Shown here: piece after piece, positions 41,039 through 49,175 of the stretch
How the letters are laid out: each line of letters opens with the position of its first letter
Position numbering within the stretch: the first letter of the stretch is position 1
Source of the DNA: Fimenecus sp964540535
GTDB taxonomy: Bacteria > Bacillota > Clostridia > Oscillospirales > Acutalibacteraceae
Reading direction: 5' to 3'
NCBI GenBank assembly: GCA_964540535.1
Contig: CAZIMO010000008.1
Coordinates: 1 to 64,000 of the forward strand
DNA: 64,000 nucleotides
Translations under genes and position numbers: made by a program
The notes under the pieces: generated by a model
Told to the model about the DNA's origin: nothing
Seen by the model: the letters and a program-made list of their open reading frames with translations, nothing else
Database searches by the model: none

Positions 41039-42301
41039 TTGAAAGCAAGCGAAAGCCATACTCACTATGCTTCAAAGGTGCGTGAATGCTCCAATTTTGC
41101 AGTGAGAGAAATAAGAAAGGTTTGTAAAGAGGTCGGCACCCGCCCTGCAGGCAGTGAGGGCGAGACAAAGGGTCAAGATTATGTTGAAAGACTTATGACG
41201 CCCATTGCTGACGAGGTTAAAAGAGAAACTTTCACTTTAAGCCCAAAAGCTTTTATGAGCTGGGCTTTAATCGGCGGTGTTCTTGTTTTGATTTCTGCCG
41301 TAATGGGAATTCTCGCATTTGCAGGCATTTTTCCATCAGGCTCAAATATTTTGCACGCATTATCAATTGTATTTTGCCTTTTAGCGGTTGCGGTTGCTGT
41401 CGGTGAAGCTGTTTTTTACAAAAAGATTACGGATTCATTCTTTAAAAAGGCAGAGTCAAGCAATGTTATCTGTACACGAAAAGCCACGGGCGAAACAAAA
41501 AGAAGAGTTATTTTAAGCGGTCATATGGACACAGCTTACGAATTGCGTTATAAGTATCTGGGCGGCGCAAAGCTTTCCTGCGCGGTGGCTGTCGGCGCGG
41601 CGGTAAGCCTTTTGCTTACTCTTATACTTTCTGCCGCAGGATTTTTTATTGATAACAGTCAGCTTCAGCTTGTTCCGTTGATTATTCAAACAGTTGCAGT
41701 ACCATTCCCTGTTGCAGTAATTTTCTTCGTGAATTATAAGGTTTCTTCTGAAGGCGCAGTTAACGATCTTACAGGTGTCTTTATATCAATGGCAGTGCTT
41801 CTTTATCTTAAAAATAATGACATTTCCTTTGAAAATACTGAAGTAGTGGCAATGTCGGCAGGCGCAGACGAAGAGGGACTTCGCGGTTCAAAAGCGTATG
41901 CGAAGAGTCACGCTGAGGAACTTAAAAACAGCGGAGTTGAAACGGTTTTCATAGCGCTTGATACGGTTCGCGATTATGATTGTATGAGCATTGTAACAAA
42001 GGATATGACGTCAACCGTAAAGCTTGATAATATGGCGTGCGCTCTTATGAAAAAAGCCGCAGAAAATGCAGGAGTGCCTGTGAAATACGCAAAATCAGCT
42101 CTCGGTTCAACTGGCGCGGCGGCAATTCAGCAGGCAGGTGTTAAATCGGTTGCGTTTACTGCGACTGACCGCTCAAAGTATTACCGTACCCGTGAAGATG
42201 CGGTAGGAATGCTTGAAATGAAAACGATTGAAGATACATTGAAAATTGCGCTTGAAACAGTTTTCCTTTTCGATGAAAAGGGCTTCTGCGATAAATATTA
42301 A
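41039..42301 (+). CDS. Membrane-embedded M28-family peptidase-like protein
   Basis: A 420-residue zinc aminopeptidase-like protein with two inserted pairs of membrane helices (about 80-130 and 185-235). Motifs: GHMDTAYE (first metal ligand His plus Asp), EGAVNDLTG (bridging Asp, where M28 usually has GANDNASG), GADEEGLRGSKAY (catalytic Glu and ligand Glu) and a later IALDTV Asp. TTG at 41039, eight bases after GGAGG, is the better start; an ATG at 41015 lacks a ribosome site. It lies 34 bases ahead of a lipoprotein gene. Substrate unknown; peptide trimming at the membrane is the family expectation. Confidence 0.88.
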   Translation: MKASESHTHYASKVRECSNFAVREIRKVCKEVGTRPAGSEGETKGQDYVERLMTPIADEVKRETFTLSPKAFMSWALIGGVLVLISAVMGILAFAGIFPSGSNILHALSIVFCLLAVAVAVGEAVFYKKITDSFFKKAESSNVICTRKATGETKRRVILSGHMDTAYELRYKYLGGAKLSCAVAVGAAVSLLLTLILSAAGFFIDNSQLQLVPLIIQTVAVPFPVAVIFFVNYKVSSEGAVNDLTGVFISMAVLLYLKNNDISFENTEVVAMSAGADEEGLRGSKAYAKSHAEELKNSGVETVFIALDTVRDYDCMSIVTKDMTSTVKLDNMACALMKKAAENAGVPVKYAKSALGSTGAAAIQQAGVKSVAFTATDRSKYYRTREDAVGMLEMKTIEDTLKIALETVFLFDEKGFCDKY

Positions 42302-42335
42302 ACCGTTGATTATTCACCGAAAGGGGAAAATATAA

Positions 42336-43490
42336 ATGAAAAAGAATGTTATGAAAATTTTAAGCTTGGTAATGGTTGTTGTGCTTATGGTTACAGCCTT
42401 TGCAGGATGCGGCAGCTCAGAGGTTAACCGACCTGAAGCAGTGTCAGTTAAAACCGACCTTAAAGATGTAAACTTCACATTTACTTACGGTGAGCTTAAA
42501 AAAGTGCTTCCCGGCGACCAGCTTGCTATGCTATATGAAAACACAAATAAGAAAACCGATGACAGAGAAGTTAAGCTTTCTTATTACGAGCTTGTTTCAA
42601 AGTTCGGCGACAAAGAGTATTTTGCTGATATTATTAAACTTATTTCCGATGAAGAAATGGCCGCATTCACTTCAAATCAGCAGGATGTTCTTGATTATTT
42701 CAACTCAATGATAAACGATATCAAGATGAATAAGACCGCTTATGTTTCTTACGGCGAAAGCTTTTGGATAAATCATGGCGACGGCGTTTCTTTTAAGAAT
42801 GAAAACGGCGAGCTTCTTGAGGGCCAAAGCGAGCTTAAAGCGGCATTCCGTCTTTATGCTGATATGGCATTGAAGAATATCGGTTCATATCTTATGAATT
42901 CCGAAAAAACTCTTGAACCCGGCGCTGACCTTACAAATGTTATTTATCCTATCGGCGAAGCACAGGCAAGCGCACTTACACTTTCTGACCTTTATACAGA
43001 CACGAATGCAAAAACGGGCATTGTAACACAGCCTGTTTATACATCTTTGGTTTATACTTATGTTTATGACCTTGATGAAAACGGCGATAATGCCGAATAT
43101 AAAGACGGTCCTCTTGAGGGTGAATATGTATTTATTCCGTCTGAAATTTACAGAACAATCAACATCGCCGTACAGCCTGAAGAAGCAAGCGTAAAAAAAG
43201 CATTTTCAGTTCGTGAAAAAGAGGGCATTTTAGAGCAGTTTAAGGTTGCTGAAAATTATCTCACCGTAAATTCTTTTGATATCAGCTTTAATCCCTGCAA
43301 GATTTCGGCAGGCTTCAATGCAGTTAATGATAAAATGACTTATGTAACATATGAAAAGAATATGGTAATTACTGCAAATGTTACATTTACAGGCTCGCTT
43401 GCAAAATACGGAACAGTAATCGTTGAATTCCCCTGCACATCATCGCTTACTTATAATTTCGGTTGGGAAGTAACCGACGAAGCTGAATAA
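42336..43490 (+). CDS. Secreted lipoprotein of unknown function
   Basis: 384 residues with a lipoprotein signal: hydrophobic core LSLVMVVVLMVTA followed by FAGC, so Cys 25 should be lipid-modified and the protein tethered outside the membrane. The mature chain is acidic, with strand/helix mixture and no recognised catalytic motif. The C-terminal third (NYLTVNSFDISFNPCKI ... YGTVIVEFPCTSSLTYNFGW) looks beta-rich. It follows the M28-like gene by 34 bases with AAAGGGG before the ATG, probably the same transcript, and ends at a strong terminator. Confidence 0.8.
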   Translation: MKKNVMKILSLVMVVVLMVTAFAGCGSSEVNRPEAVSVKTDLKDVNFTFTYGELKKVLPGDQLAMLYENTNKKTDDREVKLSYYELVSKFGDKEYFADIIKLISDEEMAAFTSNQQDVLDYFNSMINDIKMNKTAYVSYGESFWINHGDGVSFKNENGELLEGQSELKAAFRLYADMALKNIGSYLMNSEKTLEPGADLTNVIYPIGEAQASALTLSDLYTDTNAKTGIVTQPVYTSLVYTYVYDLDENGDNAEYKDGPLEGEYVFIPSEIYRTINIAVQPEEASVKKAFSVREKEGILEQFKVAENYLTVNSFDISFNPCKISAGFNAVNDKMTYVTYEKNMVITANVTFTGSLAKYGTVIVEFPCTSSLTYNFGWEVTDEAE

Positions 43491-43525
43491 TGCACCAAAA
43501 AAATATATAATTTTATAAAAATATA

Positions 43526-43555
43526 GCGGTATTGAACAAAAAATACCGCTTTTTT
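43526..43555 (+). terminator. Rho-independent terminator after the lipoprotein gene
   Basis: GCGGTATT (43526-43533) pairs with AATACCGC (43542-43549), then six Ts. Confidence 0.9.
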
Positions 43556-43622
43556 ATTGCTTTTTTCTTCTGTTAGGTGTAAAATAAACTGTATTTATAT
43601 TTTTAAGGCAAGGGGTTTTATT

Positions 43623-45695
43623 ATGAAAAAAGTATTAGCGGTTATTCTTTCGGCACTTATGCTCTTTTCTGTAATGTCAATCGGCGTTATGGCTAAAGAA
43701 GAGGAAAAAGTGCCAATTGTTATTTTGCAGGGCTATTCCGGTCCCAATCTTGCATACGCTGACGAAAACGGTAATCCGATTGTGGTTGACGGCGAGGTTC
43801 AGCTTGCCTGGCCCTTAAATTTTGACAATTTGGGCAAGGATGTTGTTGCTCTTTTGGCAGATGTCACCCTTAATCAAAAGGATTTATCGGCAGGTCTTGC
43901 TGAAAAAATGAGAGAGTATCTTGCACCTATAGGTATGAATCCAGACGGCACATCAAAAAACAACCTTGTGCCTTATCCAAGCGGTGCGGCGGCAACCCGT
44001 GCTTCAACTCTTATTGAAAACGGTATGGAGCAGTATGTTCCCGAAAAGGTTGTTGCTGAAATGGCAATCAAAGAAGTGGGCGCTGAAAATGTTTTCGGCT
44101 TCACTCACGACTGGCGAAAGAGCCAAGTAGACTATGCCGCTTCTCTTGACGCTTATATTCAAGAGGTTAAAGAGCTTACAGGCTCTGATAAGGTTGATAT
44201 TTACGGACTCAGCCATGGCGGACAGTACGGTACAACATACCTTTATTACTATGGCTACAAAGGCGATGTAAGACGGGCAATATTCGGCAACCCTGCAACT
44301 CTCGGCACATCAATTACAGGCTCTATTTTTACGGGTGAATATCTTGATGTTAAGCTTGACAATGTTGTTGAGTATATTGAACACGGCTTTGAGCATGAAA
44401 AGGACTGGGAGTGGATTTTACAGCTTCTCAGCCTTGACGAGCGTCTTGTAGGCGTTGCTAACAATGCAATAAAAGATCCGACTCTTTGGGCAGGCATTAT
44501 TTCAATTCCGTCACTTTGGGATTTTGTTCCCTATGACTATTTTGAGGAGGCTCTTGAATATACAGGGCTTAATCTTGAAACAAATAAAAAGCTTTACGCT
44601 GACACGGTTAAGTATCATACAGACATTTCAAACGGCGGTTTGAATCTTGCAAACGCTCTTTCAAATCTTAAAGTAAGCGGTACAAAAATAGGCTATGTTG
44701 TGGGTAACGGCTATTATTCAATCAATGGCAAAAACAACGCAGATGTTGTTATTGATACATATTTGTCATCGGGTTCAACCTGTATGCCTTTGGGTGAAAC
44801 CTTCCCCGAGGGCTATGAAAAAGCAGGAACAGTTTGTTCAAATCCCAACCATTATCATATCTCACCCGAATTTGACATTGACGCTTCAACAGGCTTTATG
44901 CCTGACAGCACTTGGTATGTGCGCAATCAAGGCCACGGTATGATTATGCACGATGAATACACACGAAATCTTGTTCACGATTTCCTTTGGGGCGATATTG
45001 AAAATGTATTCTCAAGCAAGGCATATCCGCAGTTTAACCTTTCAAGCAATCAAGGCGAGGTGCTTTATGCCCGTTTTGACAACACAAGCTCGGGCTATCA
45101 TTCAACAGTTGACACAGCCTTTGAAATAACAAATATTTCTGCTAAATCAAATATTCAGATTTGGTCAATTGAGGCTGTGGGCGCTGATATCAGCTTCAGC
45201 TTTAACCGCGGTATGACCGTTACACAGGGCAATACCGTTTCAGTTAAAGCCGTGAATAATGATTTTGCAAATGCACAGTTGCCCTTTGCAGTAAACATCA
45301 GATATTCAATTGTGAATACTCAGATGACCTATGTCAACGAAACCTTGAAGTTTAGTCCTCTTACAAATGCACAGGCAATTAAGTATAAATATTTGATTGA
45401 CGACGGTGTTGCATTGCCCAGCATTGACGATGAACCCACGACAAACACACCTGTAACAGATGCGCCGACAGTAAATGATCCGTCAACAGACGCAACGGTT
45501 TCCGGAAATCCGTCAACCTCTGACGGCAACGGAACAGCAGGCGGAACAAATACTTCAGATGTAACAGGTAATATTCCAAATACAGCATCATCAGCTGTAA
45601 AATCAATAGCTCCCATAGCTGCCGCGGCGGCGCTTGTGGGCATTGCGGGAATTTCCGCAGGCGTTATCATCAAGCGTAAGCGTGACGAAGAATAA
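43623..45695 (+). CDS. Secreted LCAT-like alpha/beta-hydrolase with C-terminal sortase-like tail
   Basis: 690 residues from the ATG at 43623 behind AAGGGG; a clear signal peptide ends near GVMA. The catalytic core resembles lecithin:cholesterol acyltransferase/lipase proteins: VPIVILQGYSGPN at the start, FTHDWRKS near 161, the nucleophile elbow YGLSHGGQ near 198 (G-x-S-x-G), and a late histidine in QGHGMIMHDE near 440. A beta-rich segment (about 470-590) and a Thr/Asn-rich spacer follow. The end is IPNTA, a membrane helix (IAPIAAAAALVGIAGISAG) and KRKRDEE, which fits sortase anchoring of the class that uses LPNTA-type signals. No sortase gene is in the window. Acyl-ester hydrolysis at the cell surface is inferred. 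Confidence 0.85.
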   Translation: MKKVLAVILSALMLFSVMSIGVMAKEEEKVPIVILQGYSGPNLAYADENGNPIVVDGEVQLAWPLNFDNLGKDVVALLADVTLNQKDLSAGLAEKMREYLAPIGMNPDGTSKNNLVPYPSGAAATRASTLIENGMEQYVPEKVVAEMAIKEVGAENVFGFTHDWRKSQVDYAASLDAYIQEVKELTGSDKVDIYGLSHGGQYGTTYLYYYGYKGDVRRAIFGNPATLGTSITGSIFTGEYLDVKLDNVVEYIEHGFEHEKDWEWILQLLSLDERLVGVANNAIKDPTLWAGIISIPSLWDFVPYDYFEEALEYTGLNLETNKKLYADTVKYHTDISNGGLNLANALSNLKVSGTKIGYVVGNGYYSINGKNNADVVIDTYLSSGSTCMPLGETFPEGYEKAGTVCSNPNHYHISPEFDIDASTGFMPDSTWYVRNQGHGMIMHDEYTRNLVHDFLWGDIENVFSSKAYPQFNLSSNQGEVLYARFDNTSSGYHSTVDTAFEITNISAKSNIQIWSIEAVGADISFSFNRGMTVTQGNTVSVKAVNNDFANAQLPFAVNIRYSIVNTQMTYVNETLKFSPLTNAQAIKYKYLIDDGVALPSIDDEPTTNTPVTDAPTVNDPSTDATVSGNPSTSDGNGTAGGTNTSDVTGNIPNTASSAVKSIAPIAAAAALVGIAGISAGVIIKRKRDEE

Positions 45696-45708
45696 GCTGT
45701 AAATTCAA

Positions 45709-45739
45709 GCCCCCTCACAAGAGGGGGCAGCTACTTTTT
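45709..45739 (+). terminator. Rho-independent terminator after the LCAT-like gene
   Basis: GCCCCCTC (45709-45716) pairs perfectly with GAGGGGGC (45721-45728) around an ACAA loop, followed by AGCTACTTTTT. Confidence 0.8.
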
Positions 45740-45755
45740 GATATAGGTGATATGA

Positions 45756-46352
45756 ATGAAAGATAAGCCTACCGTTCCGATAAATTGCTTTTTTCAAGGC
45801 TGTTATAATCCGGAATTTGAAGCTGAAATAAGTAAATGCAAGGATAAATGCTATAAATATAATCAGTTAAATCCCAATGACAAAGAGACTCAGCAAACAA
45901 TACTTTCCGAACTTTTGGGCGGAATGGGCGGCAATGTAGCAATTACTCCGCCTTTTTGGTGCGATTATGGGTACAACATAACGGTCGGCGATTATTTTTA
46001 TTCAAATCACAATTTAATAATCCAAGACGGAGCAAAAGTAACATTCGGAAACAATGTTTTCATTGCTCCAAACTGCTGTTTTACGACTGCCGAACACGCA
46101 ATTGATCCTGAACAGCGTAAGGCGGGTATAGAAATTGCCAAGCCGATTACTGTGGGCAATAATGTTTGGATCGGCGCAGGGTCAACTGTGCTTGCAGGTG
46201 TTACTATCGGTGATAATGCGGTTATCGGGGCGGGAAGCGTAGTTACAAAGTCAATACCGGACAATGTTGTTGCCGTCGGAGTGCCTTGCAGAGTGATTAG
46301 AAAAATTACAGAAGAAGATAAATACAGGTATCCGCAGTATAAAGCTGAATGA
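45756..46352 (+). CDS. Maltose/galactoside O-acetyltransferase-type hexapeptide enzyme
   Basis: 198 residues of the LacA/Maa family of acetyl-CoA-dependent sugar O-acetyltransferases, trimeric left-handed beta-helices. An N-terminal mac-like helix region (KCKDKCYKYNQLNPND) precedes hexapeptide repeats. The catalytic His lies in FTTAEHAID and the closing signature in ITVGNNVWIGAGSTVLAGVTIGDN, ending AVGVPCRVIRKI. The sugar acceptor is not predictable. It starts 61 bases after the esterase stop, beyond its terminator. Confidence 0.92.
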   Translation: MKDKPTVPINCFFQGCYNPEFEAEISKCKDKCYKYNQLNPNDKETQQTILSELLGGMGGNVAITPPFWCDYGYNITVGDYFYSNHNLIIQDGAKVTFGNNVFIAPNCCFTTAEHAIDPEQRKAGIEIAKPITVGNNVWIGAGSTVLAGVTIGDNAVIGAGSVVTKSIPDNVVAVGVPCRVIRKITEEDKYRYPQYKAE

Positions 46353-46439
46353 TATATATTTTGTGGGATATTAACACAACGAAAGGGCGGTATCGCGCAT
46401 TGAAAGTTATTTTTAATGGCTTTTGCGCGAATATTAAAT

Positions 46440-46697
46440 ATGAATGGCAAAATTAAAAGTATAATCGGTTCAAATATGGACATAGATTTCAGCAACGAAG
46501 CTTTCGGCAATTCAGTTTGCCCCTGGAATAAAGCTGAAAATACCAATGAGCATAAGTGCGCCGTAAAAAATACATCTATATGCCCGTATTTTTGCGGAGT
46601 TAAATATATGGACAGCGTTATGTGCAGTTATCCTTATGAAAACCTGTCCGTTCTCGACCCCAACGATCTCGACAGAGATATAAGCGAATTAAAATGA
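46440..46697 (+). CDS. Small cysteine-containing conserved-looking protein
   Basis: An 85-residue soluble protein of unknown function with five cysteines (VCPWN, KCAVKN, ICPYFC, MCSYP) that could bind metal or form disulfides. No membrane segment or signal is present. Neither the Met at 46440 nor the one at 46416 has a convincing ribosome site, so the start is uncertain. Cysteine spacing, the absence of a better frame and the strong terminator after the stop support it as a real gene. Confidence 0.6.
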   Translation: MNGKIKSIIGSNMDIDFSNEAFGNSVCPWNKAENTNEHKCAVKNTSICPYFCGVKYMDSVMCSYPYENLSVLDPNDLDRDISELK

Positions 46698-46713
46698 TTT
46701 GTTGATTTATTTA

Positions 46714-46754
46714 AGCAGGAGTGCTGCGCTTTTTGCACTGCTCCTGCTTTTTTC
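46714..46754 (+). terminator. Rho-independent terminator
   Basis: AGCAGGAG (46714-46721) pairs with CTCCTGCT (46741-46748), with an inner TGC/GCA pairing, then six Ts. Confidence 0.88.
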
Positions 46755-46912
46755 TTTTGATTAGTATATTCAAAAGTATTTTTTGCTTTATTCTAATACA
46801 TATTAAACTGTATAACATAAATGCAACGGTCGGTTGACAAATATCCTGTGTTAGTTGGTGGCATTGCAACTGCTGATTTTGATATAATCTGACAAAAGAA
46901 AGGAGTGTCGGT

Positions 46913-47554
46913 ATGAATATATCAGACAGAATTCAACATTTACGAAAAACCAAAGGGATTTCCCAAGAAGAACTTGCAGATAAAGTCGGAGTTTCAAGAC
47001 AGGCTGTTTCAAAATGGGAAAGTGAGCAAAGTTCTCCGGATATTGAAAAAATAATACTAATGAGTAATGTTTTTGAGGTTACAACTGACTATTTGCTGAA
47101 AGGGATAGAACCTGTTGCCGATGAATTAAAAAAAACAAAGCCGAATGCAAGCGTATTTGCAATAGCGGGAACAGCCTTTAATTTTATAGGGCTTATTGTT
47201 TCAATAATGATATGGTATGAGGAGCAAACGGCAACAGCAATAGCTATCGGACTTATACTTATAGTTATGGGCTGTATGATTTTCAGTATAGGAATGGCGG
47301 TATCGGATGTACAGACAAAAGTAAGGGCAAAACAGATATTTTTGTCAATCAATGTATGGGTAATCAGCTTTATTCCGCTATCAGTTTTATATAATATTAT
47401 TTCGAGAACTGCTGTTGTTGCACCGTATCCGATTTTAACTGATTTTGTTATGAAATATGTATTGTTTTGGATAATCTATACCGTAATCGGTGTAACATCG
47501 GACTTAATTATTTATAAAAAATCAGGTAAAAAGAGCGGTATGTATAACGTTTAA
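46913..47554 (+). CDS. XRE-family HTH regulator with C-terminal membrane domain
   Basis: 213 residues: an N-terminal Cro/CI-type HTH (IQHLRKTKGISQEELADKVG ... QAVSKWESEQSSPDIEKI) followed by about four membrane helices from residue 83 to 205 and a Lys-rich tail. The combination is common in Firmicutes and suggests a membrane-tethered regulator that senses envelope or antibiotic stress; targets are unknown. AAAGGAG precedes the ATG. A TATAAT hexamer sits at about 46881-46886 without a clear -35. Monocistronic. Confidence 0.88.
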   Translation: MNISDRIQHLRKTKGISQEELADKVGVSRQAVSKWESEQSSPDIEKIILMSNVFEVTTDYLLKGIEPVADELKKTKPNASVFAIAGTAFNFIGLIVSIMIWYEEQTATAIAIGLILIVMGCMIFSIGMAVSDVQTKVRAKQIFLSINVWVISFIPLSVLYNIISRTAVVAPYPILTDFVMKYVLFWIIYTVIGVTSDLIIYKKSGKKSGMYNV

Positions 47555-47694
47555 ATATTAAAAAATACTATCTTACTGTAATGGAATAGTATAAAAAGAT
47601 ATAAAATCATATGAATTTGAAATTTTGCAAAATCCGGCAATGGCTTTAGGATGTGAATTTTCGGATTTGCTGTAAGAATATTTTAAAATAATTG
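47555..47694. other. Intergenic stretch before the infC promoter
   Basis: AT-rich and without a gene or recognisable RNA. No terminator with a clear T-run is seen for the XRE-type gene. Confidence 0.5.
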
Positions 47695-47722
47695 TTGACA
47701 TTCACATAAATTATGTTATAAT
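47695..47722 (+). promoter_or_regulatory. Promoter of infC-rpmI-rplT
   Basis: A perfect TTGACA (47695-47700) and TATAAT (47717-47722) with a 16-base spacer, about 170 bases upstream of the infC start. Confidence 0.85.
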
Positions 47723-47727
47723 GATTA

Positions 47728-47899
47728 GGCAAAACAAAGCAGAGCAGTAAATTTTGTTCTCACCCTTCGGGCTTTCAGCCGAACGGTCAATACATTTATT
47801 TTATTTCTTTTTAGATTTAATTTGTATTGAAGCGGACAGAATTTCTCTGTCCGCTTTTTAATTTCACCGACAAAGTTCGGTTTCGAGAGGTGTTTATTT
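47728..47899 (+). promoter_or_regulatory. Ribosomal protein L20-type leader with attenuator
   Basis: The 5' leader of the infC operon in Firmicutes is bound by L20, which represses its own operon by attenuation. Here the leader contains an early GC-rich hairpin region (CCCTTCGGGC near 47762) and a strong terminator: AGCGGACAGA (47831-47840) with TCTGTCCGCT (47846-47855) then five Ts. A second small hairpin (ACCGA/TCGGT near 47867-47882) lies next to the infC ribosome site. Assignment rests on position plus terminator; the consensus fold was not computed. Confidence 0.75.
47831..47859 (+). terminator. Attenuator terminator in the infC leader
   Basis: A perfect 10-bp stem with a 5-base loop and a run of Ts, 41 bases upstream of the infC start; it is positioned to control read-through into infC-rpmI-rplT. 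Confidence 0.85.
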
Positions 47900-48418
47900 A
47901 TCAGTACCAAAGAATTGCAAATCAATGAAGAAATTCGTGACAAGGAAGTCAGAGTTATCACTGACGACGGCGAACAGCTTGGCATTATGTCTGCCAAAGA
48001 CGCTCTCAAGCACGCTGAAAAGCGCAGCCTTGACCTTGTAAAAATTGCCCCCAACGCACAGCCGCCCGTATGTAAAATTATGGACTACGGCAAATATCGC
48101 TTTGACAAGGCAAAAAAAGAAAAAGAAGCAAAGAAAAATCAGAAGGTTGTTGAAACTAAAGAAATCCGCCTTTCTGTAAACATTGATACTCACGACTTTG
48201 ATACTAAGGTAAATCATGCACTGAAGTTTTTGAAATCAGGCAACAAGGTAAAAGTTTCAATCCGTTTCAGAGGCCGTGAAATGGCTCACGCTCATTTGGG
48301 TAACGGAATTATGGAGCGTTTTGCAGAAGCAGTCGGTGAATTCAGCAATGTTGACAAGCCCGCAAAGCTTGAGGGACGTCAAATGCTTATGTTCCTTTCA
48401 CCTAAAGGTGCGAAATAA
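47900..48418 (+). CDS. infC: Translation initiation factor IF-3 with AUC start codon
   Basis: IF3 keeps ribosomal subunits apart and checks the start codon-anticodon pairing. 172 residues: STKELQINEEIRDKEVRVI at the N-terminus, then APNAQPPVCKIMDYGKY, the Lys-rich linker, and the C-domain with RFRGREMAHAHLG and MLMFLSPK. The conserved N-terminus (STKELQINEE) is reached only by beginning at ATC, 47900-47902, which lies seven bases after GAGAGGTG. The next in-frame candidate, TTG at 47915, would lose five conserved residues. A rare AUU/AUC start is the classical basis of IF3 self-control. Confidence 0.92.
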   Translation: MSTKELQINEEIRDKEVRVITDDGEQLGIMSAKDALKHAEKRSLDLVKIAPNAQPPVCKIMDYGKYRFDKAKKEKEAKKNQKVVETKEIRLSVNIDTHDFDTKVNHALKFLKSGNKVKVSIRFRGREMAHAHLGNGIMERFAEAVGEFSNVDKPAKLEGRQMLMFLSPKGAK

Positions 48419-48448
48419 GTAAGTAATTTATATTAGGAGGATATTATT

Positions 48449-48646
48449 ATGCCGAAAATCAAAACACACAGCGGAGCAAAGAAAAGATTTAAGCTTTCAA
48501 AGAACGGTAAGCCCATCAGAGCTCATGCTAACAAGTCACACATCTTGACAAAGAAGAGCACAAAGAGAAAAAGAGGCCTTCGCCAGACAACAGTTGCTGA
48601 TAAGACAAATACAGCACAAATTAAGCGTCTTATTCCTTATAAATAA
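48449..48646 (+). CDS. rpmI: 50S ribosomal protein L35
   Basis: 65 residues, very basic, normal length. Family features are PKIKTHSGAKKRFK at the start, AHANKSHILTKKSTKRKRGLR in the middle and IKRLIPYK at the end. It lies 30 bases after infC with GGAGG before ATG, in the conserved infC-rpmI-rplT order. Confidence 0.98.
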   Translation: MPKIKTHSGAKKRFKLSKNGKPIRAHANKSHILTKKSTKRKRGLRQTTVADKTNTAQIKRLIPYK

Positions 48647-48763
48647 TCGGAATAATACTCTCGTATAAATAAGAGAAAATTTTTCACAGGAGCGAAAAAC
48701 GGATTGGTTAATATTTATCGAATTCGGTTTTTCCCGACTTTTAACTATCGGAGGTAAAGAGAA

Positions 48764-49120
48764 ATGGCACGTGTTAAAGGTGCGATGATGACTCGCAAAA
48801 GAAGAAATAAAGTATTAAAGCTCGCTAAGGGTTACTACGGTTCAAAGAGCAAGCTTTTCAAAACTGCTAAACAGGCTGTTATGAAGAGCGGCAACTACGC
48901 TTACATCGGCAGAAAGCAGAAGAAGAGAGATTTCAGAAAGCTTTGGATTACAAGAATTTCAGCAGCTTGCAAGGCAAACGGTATGAATTATTCAACATTC
49001 ATCAACGGTCTTAAAAAAGCAGGCATTGACCTTAACAGAAAGATGCTTTCAGAAATCGCTATTGCTGATTCAGCAGCATTCACAGCTCTTACAGAAAAGG
49101 CTAAAGAAGCACTCAAATAA
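48764..49120 (+). CDS. rplT: 50S ribosomal protein L20
   Basis: 118 residues, binding 23S rRNA early in large-subunit assembly and the operon leader as repressor. Family signatures: ARVKGAMMTRKRRNKVLKLA, GYYGSKSKLFKTAKQAV, YAYIGRKQKKRDFRKLWI, and RISAACKANGMNYSTFINGL. GGAGG precedes the ATG. It is separated from rpmI by 117 bases holding AT-rich sequence but no gene. Confidence 0.98.
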   Translation: MARVKGAMMTRKRRNKVLKLAKGYYGSKSKLFKTAKQAVMKSGNYAYIGRKQKKRDFRKLWITRISAACKANGMNYSTFINGLKKAGIDLNRKMLSEIAIADSAAFTALTEKAKEALK

Positions 49121-49126
49121 TTGACT

Positions 49127-49168
49127 AACCACGCTGAGAAAACCTCTCACGCGTGGTTTTCCATTTTT
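49127..49168 (+). terminator. Terminator of the infC operon
   Basis: AACCACGC (49127-49134) pairs with GCGTGGTT (49151-49158) with an inner TGAG/CTCA pairing, then TTCCATTTTTT. Confidence 0.75.
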
Positions 49169-49175
49169 TCAAATT

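Noticed and set aside
45329..45718. Minus-strand frame of 129 codons in the esterase tail
   Set aside because: Antisense to the low-complexity spacer and anchor of the esterase; no start signal.
46834..46886. TTGACA at 46834 as the -35 of the XRE-type regulator
   Set aside because: The only good -10 (TATAAT near 46881) is more than 40 bases away; no -10 lies at 16-18 bases.
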